64,000 nt of DNA from Paracoccaceae bacterium. Its GTDB lineage: Bacteria > Pseudomonadota > Alphaproteobacteria > Rhodobacterales > Rhodobacteraceae. This document shows positions 1-8,743 of the stretch, piece by piece; position 1 is the stretch's first letter; each line of letters opens with the position of its first letter. The stretch lies in contig SKYA01000006.1 in NCBI GenBank assembly GCA_007128135.1, positions 19,000 to 82,999 of the forward strand. Reading direction: 5' to 3'. The translations under genes were made by a program, and so were the position numbers. The notes below the pieces were generated by a model, which ran no database searches, was not told where the DNA came from, and saw only the letters and a program-made list of their open reading frames with translations.

Positions 1-1154
1 GTGGCAAGCGCCTCCTCGCCCTGCGCGGCAAGCTGGGCAAGTTGCGCCTCGATCGGGGCCAGATCGGTCGCGTCGACCGAACCTATTGCGATGCGGAGTG
101 CCGCAAGCTCGGACTCGATCTCAGCCAGGTTGATCTCGGGCGCAGGTGCGTCCTGATCGCGCAGGGCCGCGATTTCTGCCTCTAGCGGGGCCAGATCGGG
201 TGCCGGTGGCAGGGCCGCAATCTCTGCGCGCAGGCTGGCCAGATCGGCGGACAGCGCCGCTGTCGGGTCCGCTTCGTCGCGCTCTTGCGGCAACAGGTAA
301 TGCGCGCCAAACCCGATCCCTCCGGCAACGACCCCGCCGATGAGCATCGGAAAGAACCCGGTCGAAGACCTGGCTGGCGGCGACTGGGGCGCAGAAGGGC
401 TGCCTGGACGGGTAGACTCTGCCCCGGTTTTGCTGGCAGGGGACGCGTCCGCAGACGCCGGGTCAAGCGCCGCGACGGGCGCTTGCTGTTCTGCCTCGCT
501 TTCCTCTGCCGGGCCGGGCAGACCGGAGCCGGATGCCGCACCGACATCAGGTGCAGCCCCGGTCGGCGCGTCGCCTTCGTTGTCCGCCGCAGCGTCGGGG
601 AGCGTCTCGTGCGGTGCCCCATCGCCCTTCGCCTCGGGCGAGTCCGCCGCGGGCGGCGTGTCCGAACCCGGCAACTCCTCAGGAGAGTCGGGATGTGAAC
701 CCTCTTCCAGGCCATCGGCCTGTGGCGCCCCGGCAGCCGGCGGAAACCCAGCACTTGCGGTCGCATCGGTTTCAGCCGAGGCAGGCATCGCCGGATCAGA
801 CTTCGGCTCCGGGATCACGTTTTCGGTTGTCACATGGTCGGGATCTGGCGCCGCGATGGCGCCATCGGCCACGGCGGCTGCAAGGGTGTCATCTCCTGCC
901 GCTGCACGCGACTCATCGTCATGCCGCTCGGGCGCCTCCGTGTTCCCGGAGGGGTCCGGGGCAACATCGGAACTGCCGGACTTCGCCTCTCGCCTCTGGC
1001 GCTCGGTGTTCCCTGCGGGAGCCGCGGTCTGCTTCAGGCTGCCGGACGCTTTCGTCTCGGGCGCCCCGACCTCTTGTTCTGCCGACCCGGTCGCTTCTGG
1101 CTTTGACGCTGAGCGCCCGCCGCCTGCGCGGCTTTTCCTGGTCGTCTTTCGCAC
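1..1154 (-). CDS. Mitofilin-like (COG4223-type) membrane protein, 3' part cut by the window edge
   Basis: The reading frame is open from a GTG at 1154 to the left edge, so the C-terminus lies outside the window. The GTG follows a GAGTGAGGG-like Shine-Dalgarno site. The first ~265 residues are low-complexity and rich in Ala, Pro, Glu, Asp and Ser, as expected for a disordered segment. One membrane helix follows at residues ~270-288 ([14 protein letters not shown]...), then an Ala/Leu/Glu-rich part that looks like a coiled coil. This architecture, and the place directly downstream of hemD, match the alphaproteobacterial mitofilin-related proteins, which in photosynthetic relatives shape inner-membrane invaginations. 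That role here is inference. It probably shares a transcript with hemD. The alternative name 'HemX-like' rests only on position. Confidence 0.75.
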   Translation of the reverse strand, partial: MRKTTRKSRAGGGRSASKPEATGSAEQEVGAPETKASGSLKQTAAPAGNTERQRREAKSGSSDVAPDPSGNTEAPERHDDESRAAAGDDTLAAAVADGAIAAPDPDHVTTENVIPEPKSDPAMPASAETDATASAGFPPAAGAPQADGLEEGSHPDSPEELPGSDTPPAADSPEAKGDGAPHETLPDAAADNEGDAPTGAAPDVGAASGSGLPGPAEESEAEQQAPVAALDPASADASPASKTGAESTRPGSPSAPQSPPARSSTGFFPMLIGGVVAGGIGFGAHYLLPQERDEADPTAALSADLASLRAEIAALPPAPDLAPLEAEIAALRDQDAPAPEINLAEIESELAALRIAIGSVDATDLAPIEAQLAQLAAQGEEALA

Positions 1155-1200
1155 CAAAGCTTGACCCTCACTCCCGGCGCCGCACTGCAGCGGCATTACT

Positions 1201-1947
1201 TCAGTCACCATATCGCGGCTTTTCCGCAGGCTCAAGCGCCGCTTGCACGCGACCCAGTGCCGCGATCATGGCCGGGCCATCGGGGCGTGCCGCACAATGC
1301 TGACTGGCCCATGGCACAACCTGGGCGGCAGCCTGCGCGGCGGAACTTATCGCCAGCAGATGCAGGCGGGTGGACGGCGCGGTGCAGCCCTCCATCGCAG
1401 CGACCAGCAGCCGGGCCGAGCGCGGCGAGAAGACCGGCAGCACCACATCGCCCCCCTTCCCCAGCCGCGCACGCGCCGCGTCGGTCAGGGGCTGCGCGAC
1501 CTGCTCATAGACCACGCAGGCCTCGGCCTGCAGCCCGGCCGCGCGCAATTCGGCCGCGATGTCCATCGCGGCATGGTCACCTCGCAGATGCAGCACCGGT
1601 TCCTCGGGCAAGGCCGCCAGCAGCGCCGCCCGCAGGGATTGCGCATCGCCGGCCGCAACATGGACCTTTCCGAACCCTGCCGCCTGCGCGGCCTGAGCCG
1701 TTCGCGGGCCGACGCACCAGATCGGCCTGTCGCGCAGGGGCTTTGCCGCGACCAGTGCAGCAATGGCATGCTGCGACGTGGCCACGAGAGTCTGCGCGGC
1801 GCTCAAGACCTCCTCGGAGGGCGGCGCCGGCACGATCCGCAGCAGTGGCGCAACCAGCACCTCGCCGCGCCACCCCGCTGCGCGTGCAGCCTGCGCAAAG
1901 CGCAGGCTGTCGGCCTCGGGGCGCGTCAGGAACAGGCATGGCAGCAT
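1201..1947 (-). CDS. hemD: Uroporphyrinogen-III synthase
   Basis: Closes linear hydroxymethylbilane with inversion of ring D to give uroporphyrinogen III, the branch point of haem, chlorophyll and cobalamin synthesis; cytosolic. The 248-residue protein starts at the ATG at 1947 ([18 protein letters not shown]); an in-frame upstream extension to 2061 would run over the tsaD start and lacks family similarity. The N-terminal 'LTRPEADS' strand-turn and the bilobed alternating alpha/beta pattern fit HemD, a family with low sequence conservation. It is divergent from tsaD (89 bp apart) and followed by the mitofilin-like gene, an order typical of Rhodobacteraceae. Confidence 0.85.
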   Translation of the reverse strand: MLPCLFLTRPEADSLRFAQAARAAGWRGEVLVAPLLRIVPAPPSEEVLSAAQTLVATSQHAIAALVAAKPLRDRPIWCVGPRTAQAAQAAGFGKVHVAAGDAQSLRAALLAALPEEPVLHLRGDHAAMDIAAELRAAGLQAEACVVYEQVAQPLTDAARARLGKGGDVVLPVFSPRSARLLVAAMEGCTAPSTRLHLLAISSAAQAAAQVVPWASQHCAARPDGPAMIAALGRVQAALEPAEKPRYGD

Positions 1948-2036
1948 GGGCCGCTCCGGTTGGCAGCAGCGCGGGATTGTGCGCCCCGCCGCGCAGTGGT
2001 AGCTGGAAACGGCCTGCCTTGGCAACCGGAGTCCCG

Positions 2037-3146
2037 ATGCGCCCGCCCTTCTCAGCCCCACTCACTGTGCTCGGAATCGAGAGCAGCTGCGACGACACGG
2101 CGGCTGCGGTCCTGCGCCATGCGCCGGGCGAGGCGCCCGAAATCCTTGCATCGGTCGTCCTGGGCCAGCAGGACCTGCACGCGGCCTTTGGCGGCGTGGT
2201 CCCCGAAATCGCCGCGCGCGCCCATGCCGAGAAACTCGACCACGCCGTGGAAGCGGCGCTGGCACAGGCCGGGATCGGGCTAGACGGACTCGATGCGCTG
2301 GCCGTCACCTCCGGACCGGGGCTGATTGGCGGGGTGCTGTCGGGGGTGATGCTGGCAAGGGGGATCGCGGCGGCCACTGGCCTGCCACTCATCGGTGTGA
2401 ACCATCTTGCAGGCCATGCGCTGACCCCGCGCCTGACCGATGGCGTGACCTTCCCCTATCTGATGCTGCTGGTCTCGGGCGGACATTGCCAGTTCCTGCT
2501 GGTCCGGGGTGCCGAGCATTTCACGCGACTGGGCGGCACGATCGACGATGCGCCGGGGGAAGCCTTCGACAAGGTCGCGAAATTGCTGGGCCTGCCGCAA
2601 CCGGGCGGGCCTGCGGTCGAGGCCGAGGCGCATGCAGGCGACCCGACCCGCTTCGCCCTGCCCCGCCCGCTTGCTGACCGGCCTGGCTGCGACATGTCGT
2701 TTTCGGGGCTGAAGACGGCTGTGCTGCGCGCGCGTGACCAGCTTGTGGCGCTGCATGGCGGGTTGCGACGCGCCGACCGCGCCGATCTCTGCGCCTCGTT
2801 CCAGATGGCAGTGGCGGATCTGCTCGCGATCAAGTCCGCGCGGGCGCTGGATATCTACCTTGTCCAGACTCCTGCCGCGCCGGTATTCGCGGTTGCCGGA
2901 GGTGTGGCCGCGAATGCCACGCTGCGCGCACGGCTGGAAGACGTGGCGCGCGGCGCGGGCGCGAGCTTCCTTGCGCCGCCGCTGGCGCTGTGCACCGACA
3001 ATGCCGCGATGATCGCATGGGCCGGAATCGAACGGCTGCGCGCTGGAGTGCCAGCAGGCAGCGATCTTGTCGCGCGCCCGCGCTGGCCACTTGACACACA
3101 GGCCGCCCCCTTGCTGGGCGCCGGAAAGAAGGGAGCCAAGGCATGA
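2037..3146 (+). CDS. tsaD: tRNA N6-threonylcarbamoyladenosine transferase TsaD
   Basis: Transfers the threonylcarbamoyl group to A37 of ANN-decoding tRNAs, working with TsaB and TsaE. The 369-residue protein starts [20 protein letters not shown]; the GIESSCDDT phosphate loop of the ASKHA fold is at residues ~12-20. The metal-binding NHLAGH motif, the LLVSGGH loop and the C-terminal [10 protein letters not shown] motif are all present. The ATG at 2037 is chosen because the family begins about 10 residues before GIESS; the longer in-frame extension to 1161 is antisense to hemD. It leads a plus-strand run with gpsA, the YciI-like gene and the EVE gene. Confidence 0.97.
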   Translation: MRPPFSAPLTVLGIESSCDDTAAAVLRHAPGEAPEILASVVLGQQDLHAAFGGVVPEIAARAHAEKLDHAVEAALAQAGIGLDGLDALAVTSGPGLIGGVLSGVMLARGIAAATGLPLIGVNHLAGHALTPRLTDGVTFPYLMLLVSGGHCQFLLVRGAEHFTRLGGTIDDAPGEAFDKVAKLLGLPQPGGPAVEAEAHAGDPTRFALPRPLADRPGCDMSFSGLKTAVLRARDQLVALHGGLRRADRADLCASFQMAVADLLAIKSARALDIYLVQTPAAPVFAVAGGVAANATLRARLEDVARGAGASFLAPPLALCTDNAAMIAWAGIERLRAGVPAGSDLVARPRWPLDTQAAPLLGAGKKGAKA

Positions 3147-3239
3147 GGGCTTGCAAAGCGAGGCCGCAGGGCTCCTTTCGAGCCGGGAGACCGGGGTTGA
3201 CCGGTATTCCGGCGCTGTCTGTCGTTTCCCTTTTCAGGG

Positions 3240-3262
3240 GCCGCGCCCCTGCGGGGCGCGGC
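3240..3262. repeat. Hairpin repeat, copy 1 (10-bp GC stem, TGC loop)
   Basis: A perfect inverted repeat with arms GCCGCGCCCC and GGGGCGCGGC around a TGC loop, in the tsaD-gpsA spacer. An identical 23-base copy lies at 3398-3420. No T-tract follows it, so it is not a classic terminator; it may attenuate or stabilise the transcript. Confidence 0.8.
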
Positions 3263-3397
3263 AAGGCGAGACGCAGGCGACCGGACCCTGTCGCAGCCAC
3301 TGCACACCACCGCCATCCTGGCCCGAACAGACCCGGGCAGAGCGCGAGGCCGGAGGCATTGATCCCGGCCCGGCGCGATCCGGCAGCGTTTTCGAGG

Positions 3398-3420
3398 GCC
3401 GCGCCCCTGCGGGGCGCGGC
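3398..3420. repeat. Hairpin repeat, copy 2, just upstream of gpsA
   Basis: Identical in sequence to the hairpin at 3240-3262. It ends 3 bases before the gpsA Shine-Dalgarno sequence (GGAGG at 3423-3427), so folding in the mRNA could affect gpsA translation. The spacer between the two copies (3263-3397) shows no convincing gene. Confidence 0.8.
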
Positions 3421-3435
3421 ATGGAGGCCAGGCCA

Positions 3436-4386
3436 ATGAGTGTCGCCATCCTCGGTGCAGGCGCCTTTGGCACGGCGCTTGCCTGTGCCTTCGGCGAGGC
3501 CACGCTCTGGTGCCGCGACACCGCGCAGGCCGAAGCGCTTGAGCGCGCACGCGAGAACCGTGCGAGACTACCGGGGGTGGCACTCCCCGAAGGCGTGCGC
3601 GTGACCTCGGATATCGCCGAGGTGACGGCGGGGACGGTGCTGGTCGCCATACCGATGCAGGCCACGCATGGCTTCCTCAGGGCGCATGCAGGGCATCTTT
3701 CCGCGCGGGTCCTGGTCGCGTGCTCAAAGGGCATCGATCTTGAGCAGTTGACCGGCCCGGTGGGCGTGATCCGCGCGGCGCTGCCGGACACACGCGCGGC
3801 GCTGCTGACAGGCCCGAGCTTTGCCGACGACATTGCCCGCGGCCTGCCCACGGCATTGACGCTTGCCTGCGAGGACGAGGCTCTCGGTCGTGATTTGCAG
3901 CAACAGCTCGCGACCCCGAATCTGCGGCTCTACCGCAATACCGATGTGATCGGGGCCGAACTCGGTGGCGCCCTGAAGAATGTGATCGCGATCGCGGCGG
4001 GCATGGTGCTCGGGGCGGGCCTTGGCGATTCGGCGCGCGCGGCACTCATGGCGCGCGGCTATGCCGAGATGCAGCGGCTGGCGCTCGATCTCGGCGCCCA
4101 GCCCGAGACACTGGTCGGGCTTTCGGGGCTCGGGGACCTGATCCTGACCTGCGGCTCGGAGAAATCGCGCAATTTCCGCTACGGGCTGGCGCTGGGTCGG
4201 GGCGAGAGCTTTGATCCCGGCACCACGGTCGAAGGCGCGGCCACTGCGCGGGCGGTGGCGCGGCTGGCGCTCGCGCGCGGGATCGACATGCCCATCACGC
4301 GCATGGTCGCCGCCCTGATCGAAGGATATCTGACACTGGGCGAGGCGCGCGATGCGCTGCTCGCCCGTCCGCTGACCGAGGAATAG
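3436..4386 (+). CDS. gpsA: NAD(P)-dependent glycerol-3-phosphate dehydrogenase
   Basis: Reduces dihydroxyacetone phosphate to sn-glycerol 3-phosphate for phospholipid synthesis; cytosolic. The 316-residue protein opens with the Rossmann loop GAGAFGTA (residues ~7-14) and carries the catalytic-lysine segment [16 protein letters not shown] and the family signature [12 protein letters not shown]. The ATG at 3436 is preferred over an in-frame ATG at 3421 because GGAGG sits 8 bases upstream and the Rossmann strand starts at once. It lies 289 bp after tsaD and 8 bp before the YciI-like gene. Confidence 0.97.
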   Translation: MSVAILGAGAFGTALACAFGEATLWCRDTAQAEALERARENRARLPGVALPEGVRVTSDIAEVTAGTVLVAIPMQATHGFLRAHAGHLSARVLVACSKGIDLEQLTGPVGVIRAALPDTRAALLTGPSFADDIARGLPTALTLACEDEALGRDLQQQLATPNLRLYRNTDVIGAELGGALKNVIAIAAGMVLGAGLGDSARAALMARGYAEMQRLALDLGAQPETLVGLSGLGDLILTCGSEKSRNFRYGLALGRGESFDPGTTVEGAATARAVARLALARGIDMPITRMVAALIEGYLTLGEARDALLARPLTEE

Positions 4387-4394
4387 GAGAGACC

Positions 4395-4670
4395 ATGCCC
4401 CTCTACATGCTTCTCTGCACCGACAGGCAAGGTGCGCTCGATATCCGCAAGGCCAATCGTGCGGCCCATCTAGACTATGTCGCCGAGACCGGCTGCGTGG
4501 TGCTTGCGGGGCCAGTGCTGGACGAGGCTGGCGAGATGGCGGGCTCACTGATCATTCTCGACCTGCCCGATATCGAGGCAGTGCGCGCCTGGGGCGCGCA
4601 GGACCCCTATGCGCAGGCCGGGCTCTTCGAGAGCGTGCGCGCGCAGGAATGGAAACGGGTGATCGGCTGA
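4395..4670 (+). CDS. YciI-like protein
   Basis: A 91-residue single-domain protein of the YciI/ferredoxin-like fold. Typical features are the N-terminal strand MPLYMLLCTD, the segment RAAHLDYV with the conserved His, and the C-terminal DPYAQAGLFESV block (family consensus DPY..AGL). Some family members are thought to be small hydrolases or dehalogenase-like enzymes; the function is unknown. A GGAGAG ribosome site precedes the ATG. Its stop codon overlaps the start of the EVE gene (TGATG at 4668-4672), so the two are probably co-translated. Confidence 0.88.
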   Translation: MPLYMLLCTDRQGALDIRKANRAAHLDYVAETGCVVLAGPVLDEAGEMAGSLIILDLPDIEAVRAWGAQDPYAQAGLFESVRAQEWKRVIG

Positions 4671-5089
4671 TGCGCTTCTGGCTGATGAAATCCGAACCCG
4701 AGGTGTTTTCCTGGACGGATCTGGTCGCCAGGGGAGAGACAGGCGAAGAATGGGACGGGGTGCGCAACTATCAGGCGCGCAACTACATGCGCGAGATGAA
4801 GCTGGGCGACCGCGCGTTTTTCTATCACAGCCAGAGCGACAAGGCGGTGGTCGGGATCTGCGAGGTGATCGCCGCGGCGCACCCCGACAGCACCACCGAT
4901 GACCCCCGCTGGGACTGCGTGGATGTGCGCGCGCGGCAGGCTTTCGAGACCCCGGTGACGCTGGCGATGGTCAAGGCCGAACCGGGGCTGGCCGAGATGG
5001 CGCTTCTGCGCCAGTCGCGGCTTTCGGTGCAGCCGGTGACGACGGAAGAATGGCGAATCGTCTGCACGATGGGAGGTGTTGATCCGTGA
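4670..5089 (+). CDS. EVE domain protein
   Basis: A 139-residue protein that is one EVE domain, a PUA-like fold thought to bind modified bases in nucleic acid. The start MRFWLMKSEPEVFSW and the block DGVRNYQARNYMREM are diagnostic (W..KSEP..ysw; W.GVRN.qArN). The ATG at 4670 overlaps the YciI stop; an upstream in-frame ATG at 4649 lies inside the YciI gene and would add a non-conserved extension. EVE proteins also occur in defence loci, but here the gene closes a housekeeping run, so a housekeeping RNA- or DNA-related role is more likely. Confidence 0.9.
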   Translation: MRFWLMKSEPEVFSWTDLVARGETGEEWDGVRNYQARNYMREMKLGDRAFFYHSQSDKAVVGICEVIAAAHPDSTTDDPRWDCVDVRARQAFETPVTLAMVKAEPGLAEMALLRQSRLSVQPVTTEEWRIVCTMGGVDP

Positions 5090-5123
5090 GGGGGCTGGCA
5101 CTGTAAGGGCCAGCACCCCCCGC

Positions 5124-5180
5124 TTCAGGGGGCTGACTGCCCCCTGAAAACCCCCGTGAGTATTTCAGGCAAGATGAAGG
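5124..5180. repeat. Gene-end repeat (RR1), copy a, between convergent genes
   Basis: A perfect hairpin, TTCAGGGGGC / TGACT loop / GCCCCCTGAA at 5124-5148, is followed by C5 and the tail GAGTATTTCAGGCAAGATGAAG. Similar tails and G/C hairpins occur at 15774-15821, 35472-35528, 45133-45156 and 48193-48250. It lies between the convergent EVE and ABC-ATPase genes and may end transcripts from both sides. Confidence 0.75.
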
Positions 5181-5181
5181 A

Positions 5182-6798
5182 TCAGGCCGTCTGCTGGCGC
5201 GCGGCAAGCAGGTTGGTGAGCCAGTCCGGGTCCATCTGCGGGACCGAGGACAGGAGCAGCTCGGTATAGGGTTTGTGAGGGGGCGCGAAGACTGCGGCCT
5301 TGGGCCCCTGTTCGACCACGCGGCCATATTGCATCACCACCACATCATCGGCAATCGCGCGCACGGTCGCCAGATCATGGGTGATGAACATGTACGCCAG
5401 CCCAAGCTCGGATTGCAGCTTGTCGAGCAGCCGCAGGATACCCTCCTGCACGATCTGGTCGAGCGCCGACGTGACCTCGTCGCAGATGATGACCTTCGGC
5501 TCGGCCGCCAGCGCGCGGGCAATGCCGATACGCTGTTTCTGTCCGCCCGAGAGCTCGGAGGGCAGCCGGTCGATGAAGCGGTCGGGCTCAAGCTCGATCA
5601 TCTCGAGCAGTGCACGCACGCGCTCGTGCAGCGCACGCCCCCTCAGCCCCAGATACATCGCCGCCGGGCGGCCGATGATCTGGCGCAGCGTCAGCTTGGG
5701 GTTCAGCGCCGTGTCGGCCATCTGGTAGATCATCTGGCACTGGCGCAACTGGCCGCGGGAGCGGGCGCGGTAATCGGGCGGCAGCCGGGATCCCTGAAGC
5801 GTGACCTCGCCCTCTGTCGGCGGCAGCAGGCCCGTGATGACCCGCGCGACAGTCGACTTGCCCGATCCGCTCTCGCCGACAACGGCCAGCGTACGCCCGG
5901 GATAGAGATCGAAGCTGACCTCATGCAGCACCGGCTGCTTGCCATAGGCGGCGCTGACATTGCGCACTGACAGCAGCGGCTCGCTGCGCGGCGGCGGCTG
6001 GTCCGAACGCGCGAAGCGGCGGACGGCCCACAGGGTTTTCGTATACTCGGCCTGCGGGGCCGCGAGCATGGCGCGAGTATCGTTTTCCTCGATCGCCTCG
6101 CCGCGCAGCAGGATCGTGATGCGATCGGCCATCTGCGCGACCACTGCGAGATCATGGGTGATGTAGATCGCGGCGGTGTCGAGGGCGCGCACGGCATCGC
6201 GGATCGCGGCCAGAACCTCGATCTGGGTAGTGACATCGAGCGCCGTAGTGGGTTCGTCGAAAATGATGAGGTCGGGGCGGCAGGCCATGGCCATGGCGGT
6301 CATGGCGCGCTGCAACTGCCCGCCCGAGACCTGGTGCGGGTAGCGAAAGCCGATCTCTCCGGGATTGGGCAGGCGCAACCGCTCGTACAGCGCGATTGCG
6401 TCCTTCTCGGCCTCGGCGCGCGACATCACGCCATGGGTCACCGGGGTTTCGGCATACTGGTCGATCAGCTTGTGGGCCGGGTTGAAACTGGCCGCCGCCG
6501 ATTGCGCGACATAGGCGATGCGCTTGCCGCGCAGCCCGCGCCGGACGCGTTCGGGGGCGGCGCGCAGGTCCATCCCGTCGAAGCGGATGCTGCCCGCGCT
6601 GATACGGCACCCATCGCGGGCAAAGCCCATGGCCGCAAGCCCGAGCGTGGATTTGCCCGCCCCCGACTCACCGATCAGCCCGACCACCTCGCCCCGGTGC
6701 AGGGTCAGGTCCACGCCCGATAGGATGGGCGACCATTCCTCGCCCGAGCGCCCCTCGATCACCAGATCGCGGATTTCCAGTAGCACCTCGCCTGTCAT
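5182..6798 (-). CDS. Peptide-type ABC transporter, fused double ATPase (DppD-DppF-like)
   Basis: A 538-residue protein with two complete nucleotide-binding domains of the oligopeptide/nickel family in one chain. Domain 1 (~1-255) has Walker A GESGAGKST, signature SGGQLQRAM and Walker B LIIFDEPTTALD. Domain 2 (~280-538) has GESGSGKST, SGGQKQRIG and VIICDEVTSALD. It powers import through the two permeases encoded just upstream. The ATG at 6798 overlaps the stop of the upstream permease (ATGA); the longer frame to 6840 lies inside that permease. Note Asp-Glu-Val rather than Asp-Glu-Pro in the second Walker B, which is common in this family. Confidence 0.95.
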   Translation of the reverse strand: MTGEVLLEIRDLVIEGRSGEEWSPILSGVDLTLHRGEVVGLIGESGAGKSTLGLAAMGFARDGCRISAGSIRFDGMDLRAAPERVRRGLRGKRIAYVAQSAAASFNPAHKLIDQYAETPVTHGVMSRAEAEKDAIALYERLRLPNPGEIGFRYPHQVSGGQLQRAMTAMAMACRPDLIIFDEPTTALDVTTQIEVLAAIRDAVRALDTAAIYITHDLAVVAQMADRITILLRGEAIEENDTRAMLAAPQAEYTKTLWAVRRFARSDQPPPRSEPLLSVRNVSAAYGKQPVLHEVSFDLYPGRTLAVVGESGSGKSTVARVITGLLPPTEGEVTLQGSRLPPDYRARSRGQLRQCQMIYQMADTALNPKLTLRQIIGRPAAMYLGLRGRALHERVRALLEMIELEPDRFIDRLPSELSGGQKQRIGIARALAAEPKVIICDEVTSALDQIVQEGILRLLDKLQSELGLAYMFITHDLATVRAIADDVVVMQYGRVVEQGPKAAVFAPPHKPYTELLLSSVPQMDPDWLTNLLAARQQTA

Positions 6799-7715
6799 CC
6801 TGCCTGCTCCCTCAGCCCCGAGGCGCGGTAAAGCTGCCAATCGACGACGAAATTCACCGCCACGGTCAGCAGCGCGATGGCGCCAGCGGGCAGAAGCGGG
6901 GTGATGTCGCCGAAGGTGATCAGCGTCGCGTTCTCGCGCACCATCGAGCCCCAGTCGGCCATGGGCGGCTGGATACCGAGGCCCAGGAAAGACAGCGAGG
7001 AAATGGTCAGGAACACGAAGCAGAACCGCAGCCCGAACTCGGCCACAAGGGGTGCCAGCGCATTGGGCAGGATCTCGCGGCGGATCAGATACCAGCTTCC
7101 CTCGCCGCGCAGTCGGGCGGCCTCGATATAGTCCATCACCACGATGCCCTGCGCGACCGAGCGCGCGATACGGTAGACGCGCGTGGCATCCACCGCCGCG
7201 ATCACGAGAATCAGCGTCAGGACCGAGGTACCGAAGATCGTGAGCAGCAGCAGCGAGAAGATCAGCGACGGGATTGCCATCAGGGCATCGACAAGGCGCG
7301 ACAGGCCCTGATCCAGCCAGCCGCCCCGAAGCGCGGCCCAGAGCCCCAGCAAAGACCCCACGATGAATGCAAGTGCCGTGGTGGCAAAGGCGATCCCCAC
7401 AGTATTGCGCGCGCCATAGATCAGCCGCGAGGCCATGTCCCGTCCCAGGCGGTCAGTGCCCAGCCAGTGCGTCGCGCCCCATGGCTGGAACTGCGCCCCC
7501 ACCACCTCGCGCTCGGGAAACGGCGCGAGCAGGGGCGCCGCGAAGGCCACCACGACATATGTCGCGATCACCATCAGCCCGAAGGCTGCGGTCAGCGGCA
7601 TGCCGCGCAATCCCCCACGCCAGCGGACCGGCGCCAGCCGAAAGAGCGCCGCGCGCAGCAGATGCGCCAGCCCGAATGCCACCGTGATGCCGAGTGCAAG
7701 ATAGAGCCAGCCCAT
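6795..7715 (-). CDS. Peptide-type ABC transporter permease (DppC/OppC-like)
   Basis: A 306-residue inner-membrane permease with about six membrane helices. The EAA-type loop that contacts the ATPase is seen as EAARLRGEGSWYLIRREILPN. The N-terminal segment AFGLMVIATYVVVAFAAPLLAPF followed by HWLGTDRLGRDMASRLIYGAR is the typical OppC N domain. It starts 4 bases after the stop of the other permease and its stop overlaps the ATPase start, so the operon is translationally coupled. The substrate cannot be named from sequence; di- or oligopeptides are most likely. Confidence 0.94.
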   Translation of the reverse strand: MGWLYLALGITVAFGLAHLLRAALFRLAPVRWRGGLRGMPLTAAFGLMVIATYVVVAFAAPLLAPFPEREVVGAQFQPWGATHWLGTDRLGRDMASRLIYGARNTVGIAFATTALAFIVGSLLGLWAALRGGWLDQGLSRLVDALMAIPSLIFSLLLLTIFGTSVLTLILVIAAVDATRVYRIARSVAQGIVVMDYIEAARLRGEGSWYLIRREILPNALAPLVAEFGLRFCFVFLTISSLSFLGLGIQPPMADWGSMVRENATLITFGDITPLLPAGAIALLTVAVNFVVDWQLYRASGLREQAG

Positions 7716-7719
7716 TGCG

Positions 7720-8673
7720 CTACCCCTTCGACATCAGTCGCGGATTGGTCAGCGTCGCCAGCACATCCGCAGTCAGGTTCAGCAGCACATAAGCCGAGGC
7801 AAAGATCAGCGCGATGGCCTGCACAACCGCAATGTCGCGCTTGGCGACCGAGTCGACCATCAGCTGGCCAAGGCCGGGATAGACAAAGACCACCTCGACC
7901 ACCACCACGCCGGTGATCAGATAGGCAAGGTTCAGCGCCACCACATTGATGATCGGTGCCAGCGCATTGGGCAGGGCATGGCGCAGCACGATGCGCAGCG
8001 GCGACAATCCCTTGAGCCGGGCCATCTCGATATAGGGCTGCGCCATCAGGTTGATGATCGCGGCGCGCGTCATGCGCATCATATGCGCAGTGACCACCAG
8101 CGTCAGGGTCAGCGCGGGCAGGAACGCCATGTAGATCTTGTCGGCAAAGGTCGAGACAGGCGAGATCCGGACCATCGAGGGGAAATAGCCGCTCTGCGCC
8201 AGCCACAGCACGAGGATATAGGCCACAAAGAATTCAGGGAAGGAAATAGCGGTCAGCGCGCCCGCATTCGAAACACGGTCAAAGACCGAATTGCGCCACA
8301 GCGCGGCGAGGATACCGAGCACCAGGGCAAGCGGCACCGCAAGGGCCGCAGCATAGAGCGCGAGGAAGATCGTGTTGCCCAGCCGTGCAGCGATCATGTC
8401 GGATATGGGCCGGCGATTGGCCAGCGAGACGCCGAAATCACCCTGCAAGGCACCGGTGAGCCAGTTCCAGTAACGCACCGGCGCGGGCAGGTCGAGACCA
8501 AGCTGGCGGCGAAGGGCCGCGACCGTCTCGGGCGTGGCGGCCTGTCCCAGCAGCGACGAGGCCAGATCACCGGGCAGGAGTTCGGTCGCGCCGAAGATCA
8601 CGACCGACACCACGAACAGCGTCAGGACGCCTAGCGCCAGCCGCTGCAGGATCATGCGGAGCAGAGCGCCCAT
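7720..8673 (-). CDS. Peptide-type ABC transporter permease (DppB/OppB-like)
   Basis: A 317-residue inner-membrane permease. It starts MGALLRMILQRLALGVLTLF, the usual single N-terminal helix of DppB, followed by the block LPGDLASSLLGQAATPETVAALRRQLGLD. The coupling loop is EMARLKGLSPLRIVLRHALPNAL. The ATG at 8673 has AGAGGG five bases upstream; the frame remains open to 8769 but that extension runs through an intergenic hairpin and into the binding-protein gene. It is second in the minus-strand operon after the binding protein. Confidence 0.94.
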   Translation of the reverse strand: MGALLRMILQRLALGVLTLFVVSVVIFGATELLPGDLASSLLGQAATPETVAALRRQLGLDLPAPVRYWNWLTGALQGDFGVSLANRRPISDMIAARLGNTIFLALYAAALAVPLALVLGILAALWRNSVFDRVSNAGALTAISFPEFFVAYILVLWLAQSGYFPSMVRISPVSTFADKIYMAFLPALTLTLVVTAHMMRMTRAAIINLMAQPYIEMARLKGLSPLRIVLRHALPNALAPIINVVALNLAYLITGVVVVEVVFVYPGLGQLMVDSVAKRDIAVVQAIALIFASAYVLLNLTADVLATLTNPRLMSKG

Positions 8674-8707
8674 CCATCCCTCTTTCCGGTCATTTCCCCT
8701 CGCGGGG

Positions 8708-8738
8708 GCTGGCCCCTGCGCTGTGCGCAGGGGCCAGC
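8708..8738 (-). terminator. Strong intra-operon hairpin between binding protein and permease genes
   Basis: A perfect 14-bp inverted repeat (GCTGGCCCCTGCGC / TGT / GCGCAGGGGCCAGC) lies in the 70-bp gap after the binding-protein gene. There is no U-tract. Such hairpins commonly protect the upstream mRNA or partly stop transcription, so that binding protein is made in excess over the membrane parts. Confidence 0.7.
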
Positions 8739-8743
8739 ATTGA

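Noticed and set aside
1161-2036. In-frame upstream extension of tsaD
   Set aside because: Arg/Pro-rich and antisense to hemD; TsaD proteins begin about 10 residues before GIESS.
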